Program-made: the position numbers and the translations under genes
The notes under the pieces: generated by a model
What the model saw: the letters and a program-made list of their open reading frames with translations, nothing else
Database searches by the model: none
Told to the model about the DNA's origin: nothing
DNA from: Comamonadaceae bacterium
Lineage (GTDB): Bacteria > Pseudomonadota > Gammaproteobacteria > Burkholderiales > Burkholderiaceae_C
Direction of reading: 5' to 3'
Assembly (NCBI GenBank): GCA_947475685.1
Contig: CANJNC010000026.1
Span: forward strand, 1 to 43,925
DNA: 43,925 bases
In this document: in pieces, positions 17,370 to 25,736 of the stretch
How positions within the stretch are numbered: the first letter of the stretch is position 1
Layout of the letters: every line of letters starts with the position of its first letter

Positions 17370-18194
17370 ATGAAAACTCATTCAAAATCCATCATTGAGG
17401 TCACCAACCAAGCGTCTGGGGTGGTTTCGATGCGCAGGGGGCTGCAATTGATCGAAATCATCTCCGAGGGTGATTCCGGTTGGTCTTTGTCGGATCTGGC
17501 CAGGTTACTAGACGTCAACAAAGTCATTGTTCTCAGACTCTTAAATGAGTTAGTTGCTGCGGGTTATTTGTATTGTCGATCGGATAATGGTTTGTATGAA
17601 TTAACTTTTAAGCTCAGTAATCTTGGTTTGAGGAAATTGTCACAAACTCGGTTATTGGATCAGTCTAGCGAGATTCTCAAGGACTTGGCCATCATGAGTG
17701 GTGAGCTTGTACGCTTAGCTGTTGTAGAGGGCACAGCAAAAATCACCTGGGTCCTTGCTCATGTAGGTTCTAAACGAACTTTGCAAATTGATCCAAATTA
17801 CAGGCTTGAGATTGGCCTTACGACGCATGCAGTTGGCAAGGCTTGGTTGTCAACGTTGGATCCCAAAATAAGTTGGTCATTTATTCACCAACAAGGAATA
17901 CAAAAATTTACTGAATACTCGAAATCAACCAAGAAAGAAATTGAGGCAGATTGGAAATTTGTTCAAAAAAATGGTTTTTCGATAAGTTATGAAGAAAATG
18001 AAATTGGAGTTGGCGCAATTGCTTCGCCAATTGTAATAACTGATACTGATATGGTGAAGCGATGTGTTGGTGTGGTGAGCGTTGGCGCACCAGTCTATAG
18101 AACAAGCAAAAAAGAATTGCAAGCATTGGCTCCTTTGCTAATTGATAAGACACAAGCGCTTGGGAAAATATGGCCTATACGAAGTTTAGAGTGA
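17370..18194 (+). CDS. IclR-family transcriptional regulator
   Basis: 274 residues. An N-terminal winged helix-turn-helix (RRGLQLIEIISEG, WSLSDLARLLDVNKVIVLRLLNEL, GYLYCRSDNGLYEL) occupies about residues 21-80. The IclR effector domain follows, with GLTTHAVGKAWLS near 150 and YEENEIGVGAIASPIV near 208-223. Such regulators sense a small aromatic or carboxylate ligand and control adjacent catabolic operons. Being inside the unit, six bases after the hyuB-like gene, suggests autoregulation, possibly via the palindrome at 13366-13378. The start at 17370 has no clear ribosome site; an internal ATG at 17430 would still keep the DNA-binding domain. Confidence 0.88.
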   Translation: MKTHSKSIIEVTNQASGVVSMRRGLQLIEIISEGDSGWSLSDLARLLDVNKVIVLRLLNELVAAGYLYCRSDNGLYELTFKLSNLGLRKLSQTRLLDQSSEILKDLAIMSGELVRLAVVEGTAKITWVLAHVGSKRTLQIDPNYRLEIGLTTHAVGKAWLSTLDPKISWSFIHQQGIQKFTEYSKSTKKEIEADWKFVQKNGFSISYEENEIGVGAIASPIVITDTDMVKRCVGVVSVGAPVYRTSKKELQALAPLLIDKTQALGKIWPIRSLE

Positions 18195-18277
18195 AAGTGA
18201 TGTAAGAGATAAGAAGTCTAACCCGTTTTTTTGGATCAAAGACTCTGTAAAAACCCCCTACTTAAATGGAGATACAT

Positions 18278-19489
18278 ATGAGACAAATTTTTATGAAATC
18301 AATGATTAAATCAGCGTTAATGGCAACTTTCGCATTGCCATTTTTAACAGCAACAGCTCAGACCCCAACAGGTCAACCCATCAAAATTGGTTTTTCAACT
18401 GAGTTAACTGGTGCATGGACATTTTTTGGTACCAGTTGTGTGGCTGGATTAAAGCAAGCGACAGACGAAATCAATGGAAAAGGCGGTGTTCTTAAGCGAC
18501 CACTTGAATTTATCGTTCAAGATAATCAAACAAATCCAACTCAGGCACTTGCTTCAGTCAGGAACTTTGATGTCAATGATAAAGTGCTCGCAATCAGTGG
18601 AACAACAAACTCTGACGTTTCACTTGCGATGTACGGATATGCAGAACAAAATAAGCTTCCATTTCTTGTTCCAGTCGCTGCCTTTCCCCAACTTACCAAG
18701 CCTGGAACAAAATATACCTTCCGAATTGAACCCGATGCCGTGGGATGGGGCTATTCAATTGCTAAATTTATCGAGCAAAGAAAGCCCGGTGCGACTGTTG
18801 CTCTGATGTATTCAGATGCTGCACTGATGAGAGCAATTTTTGCTGGTTTCAAATACCAAGCAGAAAGATCTAAATTAAAAATTGTCTCTGATATTGTTTT
18901 TCCTCAAGGCTCGAGCGATGCAACTGTTCAAGCCGCTCAGGTCAAATCAGGCAATCCTGACTATGTCATTATTAGTGGAGCAGGTGCTTTTGACGCAGTT
19001 TTAACCAATCAAATTCTCGATTTGGGTATAAAGCCTGAGCAAATTATCCATCCTTTCGGGATCACCACACAGGTTTTTAGTTGGGGATCAAAGAGCATTG
19101 GATCTATCTACGGTACTTTTTTTGATCAAGGTATAGATAACTTACCTAAGGAAGGGAGAGATTTTATAACTAAATTTGATGCATCCAATGGTCGTCCACC
19201 GTCGTATGTTGAAAACTATTGCTACAACACGCCCTACATTTTTAAGTCTGCAATCGAATCAGCAGGTGTGGTTGACCGTGAAAAATTAAGAGAAGCTTTC
19301 ACAAAGATGAATATCAAAGAACTCACCAGTGGTACTCCAATTAATTTTGATAGTAATGGGGCTAGAAAAGAGTACATCTATTTCATGCAAATTGTTTCCG
19401 TAGATGGAAAAAGAAACTATAAATCAAAACAGCTCTCTTATTTCGAATGGAATCCAGAAGTAATTCCTGTTTACGATTTGGTTAAATAA
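18278..19489 (+). CDS. ABC transporter substrate-binding protein, branched-chain amino acid/amide type
   Basis: 403 residues. A signal peptide (SALMATFALPFLTATAQ) precedes a Peripla_BP_6-type body: IKIGFSTELTGAWTFFG, AGLKQATDEINGKGGVLKR, VQDNQTNPTQALA, AISGTTNSDVSLAM and a second lobe with SPDYVIISG-like PDYVIISGAGAFDAVL. Such proteins (LivK, AmiC-, UrtA-like) bind amino acids, amides, or aromatic acids. ATG 18278 is preferred because GGAGAT at 18268-18273 is a good ribosome site; an ATG at 18266 lies within it. It begins the transporter genes and lies 83 bases after the IclR gene. Confidence 0.9.
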   Translation: MRQIFMKSMIKSALMATFALPFLTATAQTPTGQPIKIGFSTELTGAWTFFGTSCVAGLKQATDEINGKGGVLKRPLEFIVQDNQTNPTQALASVRNFDVNDKVLAISGTTNSDVSLAMYGYAEQNKLPFLVPVAAFPQLTKPGTKYTFRIEPDAVGWGYSIAKFIEQRKPGATVALMYSDAALMRAIFAGFKYQAERSKLKIVSDIVFPQGSSDATVQAAQVKSGNPDYVIISGAGAFDAVLTNQILDLGIKPEQIIHPFGITTQVFSWGSKSIGSIYGTFFDQGIDNLPKEGRDFITKFDASNGRPPSYVENYCYNTPYIFKSAIESAGVVDREKLREAFTKMNIKELTSGTPINFDSNGARKEYIYFMQIVSVDGKRNYKSKQLSYFEWNPEVIPVYDLVK

Positions 19490-19511
19490 TTTAATCACTT
19501 AAAATTAAATT

Positions 19512-20390
19512 TTGGACGCACTCCTGCTCTTAATCGCCTCTACAGTTTCTACTGGTTTGCTACTTGGTGCAATATTTGCACTGGTAGCGGCGGGAGTGAC
19601 CATTGTTTACGGTTGTATCTGGCTTCCAAATGCGAGCAATGGACAGTTCTTTGTTCTTTCAGGATTGGTCGCCTGGGGACTGACTTCAAGCTATGGGTTC
19701 AACAGCTTTACAGCGTGTTTAATTGTGTTGGCAGCAAGCATTTTATTGTCTCTATTATTTGAGAGTTTATTATTTCGCCGTCTTTATAACGTTCCTGATA
19801 GAAATATATCTTATTTCGTGATCACTCTTGGTCTAACTCAAGTTATGTCTGGCGTCTTCTCCATGACATTTTCTAAATGGAGCGACCAATTCTCATTGCC
19901 ACCGTTGATACAAGGTGTCACAATGATTGGCCCTTTTCCAATGACCAATAATAGAATACTAGTTCTCGCTATTGCTTATACAAGCCTTGCAATACTGTTT
20001 CTTTTATTGCGCTTCCATCCTATTGGTCGAGCTATTCGAGCTGTTTTTCAAAATAGAGAGGCAGCATTGCTTCGCGGAGTTAATGTTCACTCCATCTATA
20101 AAATTTCATTTGTTCTTGGATCCACAATTATTTATTTGGGTGGCTTGTTGTATGCTTTGGCGTATAGTTTTGACTTGTCAATTGCATGGACCATGTCAAT
20201 TACTGCTTTTGCAATCATGATTGTTGGTGGTCCAGGTTCTGTCTTAGGTGCATTAGTAATTGGTTTAATTTTTGGCTTTACACAAGCAATTGTGAGTAAT
20301 TTCACAAGTCCAACCGTTGCAACGTTTTCCTACCTTTTTGCAATGCTATTGATCTTGCTGATCAAACCTAATGGACTCTTTTTGAAATGA
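19512..20390 (+). CDS. ABC transporter permease, LivH type
   Basis: 292 residues with about eight hydrophobic segments and the LivH-type landmarks LLLGAIFALVAAGVTIVYGC near the start, HPIGRAIRAVFQNREAALLRG near 169-190 (EAA-like cytoplasmic loop, shown in part) and GGPGSVLGALVIGL near 235. It forms half of the membrane channel. The start is a TTG at 19512 with no convincing ribosome site, 22 bases after the binding-protein stop. The stop overlaps the next permease start by four bases. Confidence 0.88.
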   Translation: MDALLLLIASTVSTGLLLGAIFALVAAGVTIVYGCIWLPNASNGQFFVLSGLVAWGLTSSYGFNSFTACLIVLAASILLSLLFESLLFRRLYNVPDRNISYFVITLGLTQVMSGVFSMTFSKWSDQFSLPPLIQGVTMIGPFPMTNNRILVLAIAYTSLAILFLLLRFHPIGRAIRAVFQNREAALLRGVNVHSIYKISFVLGSTIIYLGGLLYALAYSFDLSIAWTMSITAFAIMIVGGPGSVLGALVIGLIFGFTQAIVSNFTSPTVATFSYLFAMLLILLIKPNGLFLK

Positions 20391-21316
20391 AAATCAAACT
20401 CCAACACGTTCTGATGCTTGTTGCACTCTTGGCGTTGCCATTTTTTACGCAAGAGGATCGATTTCTTGGTTTTATTCTAGGCGTGACTTTGTTAAGCGTG
20501 TTTTGGGCGACTGGAATGAACATTCTTTATGGTTTTGTTGGACTGATGCCTTTGATGTTTGCCGCAATATCAGGTATTGCTGCATATGCCCTTTTGTATT
20601 TTATTGCACAGTGGCACATTGATTTTTGGCAAGCGCTACCTCTTGCCACATTATTTGCCTCCTTGATTGGTGTTTTACTCGGACTTCCATCTATTCGTTT
20701 AAAGGGATTTTATTTCACACTTTGCTCTTTAATTATTCAAAGTACCATAACTCTTGCATTTATATTTTTCCCAACGTTTACCAATGGAGACACTGGGATT
20801 AATCAAATTAGTCCTCCCCTTTGGATGGGAGAACCTATCAAAGGTTTTGTTTTTGAATGTATTCTTTCTGTGCTTGCGGTTACAGGTATTGTTTTAGCTT
20901 ACTTTATATACAACTCTCAACTTGGACAAAGATTCATCGCGATCAGAGAAGATGATGTTTTAGCGGAATCACTGGGCATCAGTGTTTTTTTAAACCGCGT
21001 AATTGCATTTTTTATAGTTTCTTTGTATGCAGCAATTGGAGGCTGCTTTTACGCGACCTACATTGGTTTCATTTCTCCTAGATCTTTTGATGTTTTGTCC
21101 TCATTGAATATATGGCTGTTTGTGGCCTTTGGAGGCAAGGCAACGATCGCAGGGCCAGTCATTGGAGCGTTGTTGCTAGCACCTTTACCTTTTCTTTTAC
21201 AAAGTTTAGATGCATACAAAGATATTCTATCTGGCGTTTTAATCGTGCTAATTACTTTACTTATGCCTGGCGGTATATATGGTGCATACCTTGCATGGAG
21301 GAATTCAAAAAAATGA
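20387..21316 (+). CDS. ABC transporter permease, LivM type
   Basis: 309 residues with about nine membrane segments. GLPSIRLKGFYFTLCSL near 107-123, LGQRFIAIREDDVLAESLGIS near 183-203 (cytoplasmic EAA-like loop, abbreviated in meaning) and GGKATIAGPVIGALLL near 251-266 mark the LivM family. It pairs with the LivH-type permease. The start overlaps that gene's stop (ATGA), and its own stop overlaps the ATPase start in the same way. The chain of four-base overlaps shows translational coupling. Confidence 0.9.
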   Translation: MKIKLQHVLMLVALLALPFFTQEDRFLGFILGVTLLSVFWATGMNILYGFVGLMPLMFAAISGIAAYALLYFIAQWHIDFWQALPLATLFASLIGVLLGLPSIRLKGFYFTLCSLIIQSTITLAFIFFPTFTNGDTGINQISPPLWMGEPIKGFVFECILSVLAVTGIVLAYFIYNSQLGQRFIAIREDDVLAESLGISVFLNRVIAFFIVSLYAAIGGCFYATYIGFISPRSFDVLSSLNIWLFVAFGGKATIAGPVIGALLLAPLPFLLQSLDAYKDILSGVLIVLITLLMPGGIYGAYLAWRNSKK

Positions 21317-22044
21317 GCTATTTGTCTTCACATCCATTGCTCCGAGTAAAAGAATTAACCCTGCGTTTCGGAGGTTTGTACGCATTAAATAAAATCAACT
21401 TCGAGATGCATTCGGGTGAAACACTTGGAATGATTGGGCCAAATGGATCTGGAAAATCATCCTTTGTCAATGTTTTGACGGGTCAATTTACGCCATTGAA
21501 TGGTGAAATGGAGTTTGACCACCAATCGATGCTCGGACGTAATTGCCATCAACTCGTAGAAATGGGTCTTTGCAGAACTTACCAATCCGTTAGAGTCTTT
21601 GGTAATCTTAGTGTTCAACGAAATATAGATATTGCTTCCCTTTTACTCAAAAAAAATGGTCTAACACACGAGCAATATAACCATTACTTGAATTGGTTAA
21701 AACTGAGGCCCGTTCTTCATAAGCTTTCAAAAGACATCACATTGTTTGAGCAACGTAAATTGGAACTCATGATGCGTTTAGTACTAAAGCCAAAGCTACT
21801 GATGCTTGATGAGCCTGTCGGAGGTTTAGCGACATCTGAAGTCAGTGAGATGATTCAACTTTTAAAGGAATTAAAAGCATACACCTCGATTTTTATTATT
21901 GAACATACCATGCGCGTTATCAAGGAACTTGCTGATAGGGTTGTTGTTTTGATTGCTGGTGAAAAAATTGCAGATGGTCCGCCTGCAGAAATTATGACAA
22001 ATAAACGTGTGATTAATGAATATTTGGGTTCTGCTCATGCTTGA
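21313..22044 (+). CDS. ABC transporter ATPase, LivG type, with degenerate signature motif
   Basis: 243 residues. Walker A is GPNGSGKSS (42-50), the Q-loop is CRTYQSVRVFGNLSV near 87, Walker B is KLLMLDEP (161-168) and the switch His is IIEHTM near 196-200. The ABC signature that should read LSxGQ/E before QRKLE is instead ITLFEQ (142-147), so the conserved Ser and Gly are replaced. The companion ATPase keeps a normal signature. Hydrolysis at one composite site may be weakened, as in asymmetric ABC pairs (inference). The ATG at 21313 overlaps the LivM-type stop; a far longer frame from 21112 lies inside that gene and is not real. Confidence 0.87.
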   Translation: MSYLSSHPLLRVKELTLRFGGLYALNKINFEMHSGETLGMIGPNGSGKSSFVNVLTGQFTPLNGEMEFDHQSMLGRNCHQLVEMGLCRTYQSVRVFGNLSVQRNIDIASLLLKKNGLTHEQYNHYLNWLKLRPVLHKLSKDITLFEQRKLELMMRLVLKPKLLMLDEPVGGLATSEVSEMIQLLKELKAYTSIFIIEHTMRVIKELADRVVVLIAGEKIADGPPAEIMTNKRVINEYLGSAHA

Positions 22045-22741
22045 AATACAAAATTTAACAATTCGATATGGCAATTTTCTTGCGGTCAATAATGTTTCTC
22101 TTTGTATACCCAAAGGACAGATCATCGCTTTGATTGGTCCAAACGGGGCTGGGAAAAGCTCAATTGTTAGAGCAATTGGTGGTCTTAATTCCTTTGAGTC
22201 AGGTCGTATTACATTTTTAAACAAGAATTTGATGGAAACTGAGCCTCATTTGCGAATTGTAAAAGGACTGTCAATTGTTCCAGAGGGAAGAGGGCTTTTC
22301 TCCAGAATGTCAGTAGAAGAGAATCTTTTAATGGGTTCGTATTCGTTCAAGAATAAAGGTTTGTTAGATGAGTTGCTAAATCGAAATTTTGAACTCTTTC
22401 CAATTTTAAAAGAACGTAGACAGCAATTGGTCGGAACAATGTCGGGAGGGCAACAGCAGATGGTTGCAGTTGCAGTTGGATTAATGTCAAATCCCAAATT
22501 GTGTATTTTTGATGAGCCTTCTCTTGGATTGGCGCCAATCGTAATAGAGCAAATTGGTGATGCTCTTATTTCATTAAAAAAACAGGATCTTACAGTATTT
22601 CTAGTAGAGCAAAATGCAAGTTTGACTACTAGAGTTGCTGATTTGATTTATGTTCTTTCAGCTGGAGAAATTAAGTACTGCGATACATCACCAAATTTAA
22701 TGAATAACAATGAGGTACTAGAAACTTTTCTAAGTGTTTGA
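22037..22741 (+). CDS. ABC transporter ATPase, LivF type
   Basis: 234 residues with Walker A GPNGAGKSS near 36-44, Q-loop, canonical signature MSGGQQQM near 137-144, Walker B CIFDEPSLGLAP near 156-167 and switch-region VEQNAS near 190. PEGRGLFSRMSVEENL near 89-104 is the LivF family block. It energises uptake with the LivG-type partner. The ATG at 22037 lies eight bases inside the LivG-type gene; an upstream ATG at 22016 would add seven residues. It ends the transporter unit; 204 bases follow before the next gene. Confidence 0.9.
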   Translation: MLEIQNLTIRYGNFLAVNNVSLCIPKGQIIALIGPNGAGKSSIVRAIGGLNSFESGRITFLNKNLMETEPHLRIVKGLSIVPEGRGLFSRMSVEENLLMGSYSFKNKGLLDELLNRNFELFPILKERRQQLVGTMSGGQQQMVAVAVGLMSNPKLCIFDEPSLGLAPIVIEQIGDALISLKKQDLTVFLVEQNASLTTRVADLIYVLSAGEIKYCDTSPNLMNNNEVLETFLSV

Positions 22742-22945
22742 TGTATCAATTTTAGCGACAACTCTCGGTTGATCTATTGAACTGATAGAACATTTTCGAA
22801 AATTTTTCAGTCCTTTAATACGAAACCTTTTTTATAAGAAAATACAATAAAGACTTATGGATTGTAAAAAGTGAGTGTTACATTGTATAAGGATTTAAAT
22901 ATATGATAGTGATTGATGTCACTAGATTTTTTTAAGGAGAATTGA

Positions 22946-23635
22946 ATGTCAAATCTTAAAGTCGGTCTTGTCATGCCAGCGATCAATACCACTTTGGAAC
23001 CCGAGTTAAGAGAATGGTTTCCTCTTCCCATTGATTTATCAATCGCTCGCATCAACCGCGCCACCATGTTGCGACCTGAAGATATGCCAGCTGAGCGTAA
23101 AAGGGTGATTGCCGCTGGTAAAGAGCTTTTTAAGAATAGACCTGATGTTGTGATCATGGGGTGTACGGCTGCAGGTTTTCTTGCTGGTTATAACGGTGAT
23201 CGTGAGTTCTGTGATGATCTTCAAAATGAGACTGGGGCGCCAACTGTTTCAGCGGCTGGGTCCATGCTTTTAGCATTGGGGGAGTCAAATGCCAAGACGG
23301 TCACTGTGCTCACGCCCTATGGGTCTGTGGTCAATGATGCTTTGCGCAAGTTCCTCATCCAGGGTGGTCTACATATCGCCGCCTTTGAGGGCTTTGAAGT
23401 AAGTAGCGCTCAAGAGCTACTCGCAATTGACGAAGCAGCAGTGATGCGTCGTGCTCATTTCGCCGCAGCGCAGGCGATGAGTGATGCCATATTTGTTGCT
23501 TGTTCACAGCTTCCCACATCCAATGTCTTGGGCCCGCTGGCCAGGCAGACTGCTCGGCCAGCCTGGTCATCCATTAAAGCGGCAGCCTGGAATGCTTGTT
23601 TGACCGTGGGCCTTTCAATACGTGCTAACGCTTGA
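22946..23635 (+). CDS. Asp/Glu racemase superfamily protein, maleate isomerase/arylmalonate decarboxylase-like
   Basis: 229 residues. VGLVMPAINTTLEPEL near 6-21 is the N-terminal motif of the maleate cis-trans isomerase/arylmalonate decarboxylase branch. Both catalytic-Cys positions are filled: MGCTAAG (Cys73) and ACSQLPT (Cys186). Two cysteines are the rule in racemases and maleate isomerases, whereas arylmalonate decarboxylase keeps only the second. AAGSMLLAL and VLTPYGSVVNDAL fit the fold. The reaction could be cis-trans isomerisation, racemisation or decarboxylation of a dicarboxylate. A strong ribosome site AAGGAGA precedes it. It stands between the ABC transporter and a Bug gene; hydantoin racemase activity beside HyuAB is possible but the motif fits that branch less well. 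Confidence 0.85.
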   Translation: MSNLKVGLVMPAINTTLEPELREWFPLPIDLSIARINRATMLRPEDMPAERKRVIAAGKELFKNRPDVVIMGCTAAGFLAGYNGDREFCDDLQNETGAPTVSAAGSMLLALGESNAKTVTVLTPYGSVVNDALRKFLIQGGLHIAAFEGFEVSSAQELLAIDEAAVMRRAHFAAAQAMSDAIFVACSQLPTSNVLGPLARQTARPAWSSIKAAAWNACLTVGLSIRANA

Positions 23636-23713
23636 TGGATTTGTGTAAAATGAGTTTCAAATCCTTCAAATCGTATTGAATTGAATGTTCAAAAATTGCT
23701 AGTTATTTGAGCG

Positions 23714-23728
23714 GTTGACCCAGTCAAC
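23714..23728. promoter_or_regulatory. Perfect palindrome upstream of Bug gene, candidate operator
   Basis: GTTGAC-cca-GTCAAC is a perfect inverted repeat with six-base arms, 26 bases before the Bug start at 23755. It is the size of a dimeric-regulator half-site pair. No matched -10 was found at a proper distance. Confidence 0.3.
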
Positions 23729-23754
23729 GTTATCGGTTAGTTTAGGAGCGATCG

Positions 23755-24732
23755 ATGAAATGTTATTTTTTATTATTTGCAACATTGCTTGGCAACTTTA
23801 TGATGGCCATCTCGGTCCATGTAGAGGCCGCTGAGGACTTTCCGCTTCATCCCATCACATTGGTAGTTCCCTGGCCTGCAGGCGGCAACACTGATGCAGT
23901 CTCACGCGCATTGGCTCAACAACTTGAGGTGTCTCTAAGTAAGCCTGTCGTGGTTGATAACAGAGGGGGTGCCAACGGGCAAATCGGTGCTGCTGTTGTT
24001 GCACGTGCAGCAGCGGATGGGTACACCTTGTTGGTGGGTAGTGCGGAGACGCATTCCATTACCAGTGCAACAAAGCGAATGGCTTACGACCCAGACAAGG
24101 ACTTCAAGCCAGTGGGATCTTTTGCTATCAACCCTTTCATGATGGTTGCTCGTTCGACGCTGCCAGTGCACGATATCAAATCGCTGGTGGCTTACGCAAA
24201 AACCAACCCCGGTAAACTAAACTACGGCTCTTGGGGAACCGGTAGCACTGGACAGATTGCGATGGAAATGTTTAAGCAGCAGGTTGGTGTTGATATGGTC
24301 CATATTCCATTCAATGGAACAGGACCAGCTGAGTCCGCGTTTCTTGGAGCTCAAATTGATCTACTCGTCATGCCTGTGGGTCGTGCGGTTGCTGTTAATC
24401 CAACGGGCAAGATCAGGGTTTTGGGGGCGATGACAGCCTCCAGAACGCCATTGATGCCTGATGTGCCAACGCTGCGTGAGTCAGGTTACTCCAATGTGGT
24501 TGCAGCCAACTGGTTTGGCATCATGGTGCCAGCTAAGACACCTGACTTCATCGTAACTAAATTGTCTTTAGCACTTGGTGCAGCTCTTGCAACCCCTGAG
24601 CTACAACGAAATTTTCAGTCTCGTGGGGTGGAACTCACTAGCCTGTCAGTATCAGCATTTGCGCGTTTCATTTCAGAGGAGCGCTCTCGCTGGAGCGATA
24701 CCGTCGCAAATGCTCGAATCGAACTCAATTGA
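23755..24732 (+). CDS. Bug/TctC-family periplasmic binding protein
   Basis: 325 residues with a signal peptide (LLFATLLGNFMMAISVHVEA) and canonical Bug blocks: DFPLHPITLVVPWPAGGNTD, AVSRALAQQLEVSLSK, DNRGGANGQIGAAVV, AADGYTLLVG, PFNGTGPAESAFLGAQID and PDVPTLRESGYSN. TAGGAG ends six bases before the ATG. It follows the racemase-family gene by 119 bases on the same strand, and both share the higher GC content of this short segment, so they may have arrived together. The ligand is presumably the acid handled by that enzyme. Confidence 0.9.
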   Translation: MKCYFLLFATLLGNFMMAISVHVEAAEDFPLHPITLVVPWPAGGNTDAVSRALAQQLEVSLSKPVVVDNRGGANGQIGAAVVARAAADGYTLLVGSAETHSITSATKRMAYDPDKDFKPVGSFAINPFMMVARSTLPVHDIKSLVAYAKTNPGKLNYGSWGTGSTGQIAMEMFKQQVGVDMVHIPFNGTGPAESAFLGAQIDLLVMPVGRAVAVNPTGKIRVLGAMTASRTPLMPDVPTLRESGYSNVVAANWFGIMVPAKTPDFIVTKLSLALGAALATPELQRNFQSRGVELTSLSVSAFARFISEERSRWSDTVANARIELN

Positions 24733-24908
24733 GTGGAAATCAATTTTCCTAATCAGCATTAATCGCTCATTAGGCGATTTAGCTTTAGATGTAAATGTAA
24801 AGACTATTTTTGGATGGTTGAATACGATACTAATTTTCATAATTTCATAATGTATCAAATTTAAAATCTCAAATTTATCATTCAAAAATCAAATTGAGAA
24901 AATCATAA

Positions 24909-25703
24909 ATGAATTTAAATTTAAAAGATAAACATGTTTTAATTACTGGTGGAAGTAAAGGAATTGGATATTCATGCGTGGAGGCATTCATAAATGAAGG
25001 TGCTAGAGTCAGTATAGTTTCAAGAAATGTTGAAAATTTAAATCAAGCTGTAAATATACTTATAGCGCGATACAACTGCTCAGATAGCATAAATTCAATA
25101 CCAGCAGATCTGACTATTGAAAGTCAAGCTCTAAACGCGGTATTGAATGCAGAGAGACGTTTCGGTTTTATTGAAATTCTAGTGAATTGTGCTGGACATG
25201 CGAAACGTACTCTCCCAGAAAATTTAGGTATACAAGATTTTCAAGATGCAATGCAAGCGAAATATTTTAGTTATCTTAATGTAATAAATCCTGTAATAAA
25301 AAAAATGGGATTAGAAGGAAAGGGATCAATTGTTAATGTTGTTGGCAGGGGAGGGAAAATTGCTCTAATAGAACACTTACCTGGGGGGGCTGCAAACTCG
25401 GCCCTGATGTTGGTGAGTGCAGGCTTGGCTGTAGCTTATGCTGAAAAAGGCGTGCGAGTTAATGTTATCAATCCTGGAATAACAACAACTGATCGCTTTA
25501 AAGAAAGGGCTATGGCTGAGGCAAAACGGGAAAATATTACACTTCAAGAATGTATCAAATCACTTGCTTCACAAATACCTATTAAAAGATTTGCAGAACC
25601 TTCTGAAATTGCTCAGGCCGTCTTATTTCTAGCTTCGCCAATGTCAAGCTACGTCACTGGAAATGTAATGGCAATGGATGGCGGTATTCTTCCAATAATA
25701 TAA
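24909..25703 (+). CDS. SDR-fold protein lacking the catalytic Ser-Tyr-Lys
   Basis: 264 residues. The cofactor half is intact: VLITGGSKGIG (10-20) and LVNCAG (91-96). The catalytic half is not. Where classical SDRs read N-x-S-S and Y-x-A-S-K, this protein reads NVVGRGG (143-149) and GGAAN (159-163), so Ser, Tyr and Lys are all replaced. VNVINPGITTTDRF near 184-197, RFAEPSEIAQAVLFL and VTGNVMAMDGG show the rest of the fold is normal. It may bind NAD(P) and a ligand without normal reductase chemistry, or use other residues. I recall similar PGGAAN-bearing SDRs as a recurring group in Burkholderiales, so this is probably not random decay. It is the first gene of the AT-rich half. Confidence 0.85.
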   Translation: MNLNLKDKHVLITGGSKGIGYSCVEAFINEGARVSIVSRNVENLNQAVNILIARYNCSDSINSIPADLTIESQALNAVLNAERRFGFIEILVNCAGHAKRTLPENLGIQDFQDAMQAKYFSYLNVINPVIKKMGLEGKGSIVNVVGRGGKIALIEHLPGGAANSALMLVSAGLAVAYAEKGVRVNVINPGITTTDRFKERAMAEAKRENITLQECIKSLASQIPIKRFAEPSEIAQAVLFLASPMSSYVTGNVMAMDGGILPII

Positions 25704-25736
25704 AGTTTTAAATTTTATAAATAAAAAAACTTCCCT

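Noticed and set aside
22785-22830. Palindrome ATTTTCGAAAAT after the LivF-type gene as a transcription terminator
   Set aside because: The stem is almost entirely AT with no loop and would be unstable; it is noted only as a chance palindrome.
24761-24779. Hairpin AATCGC-tcattag-GCGATT after the Bug gene as a terminator
   Set aside because: The stem is only six base pairs and no T run follows, so termination is not supported.
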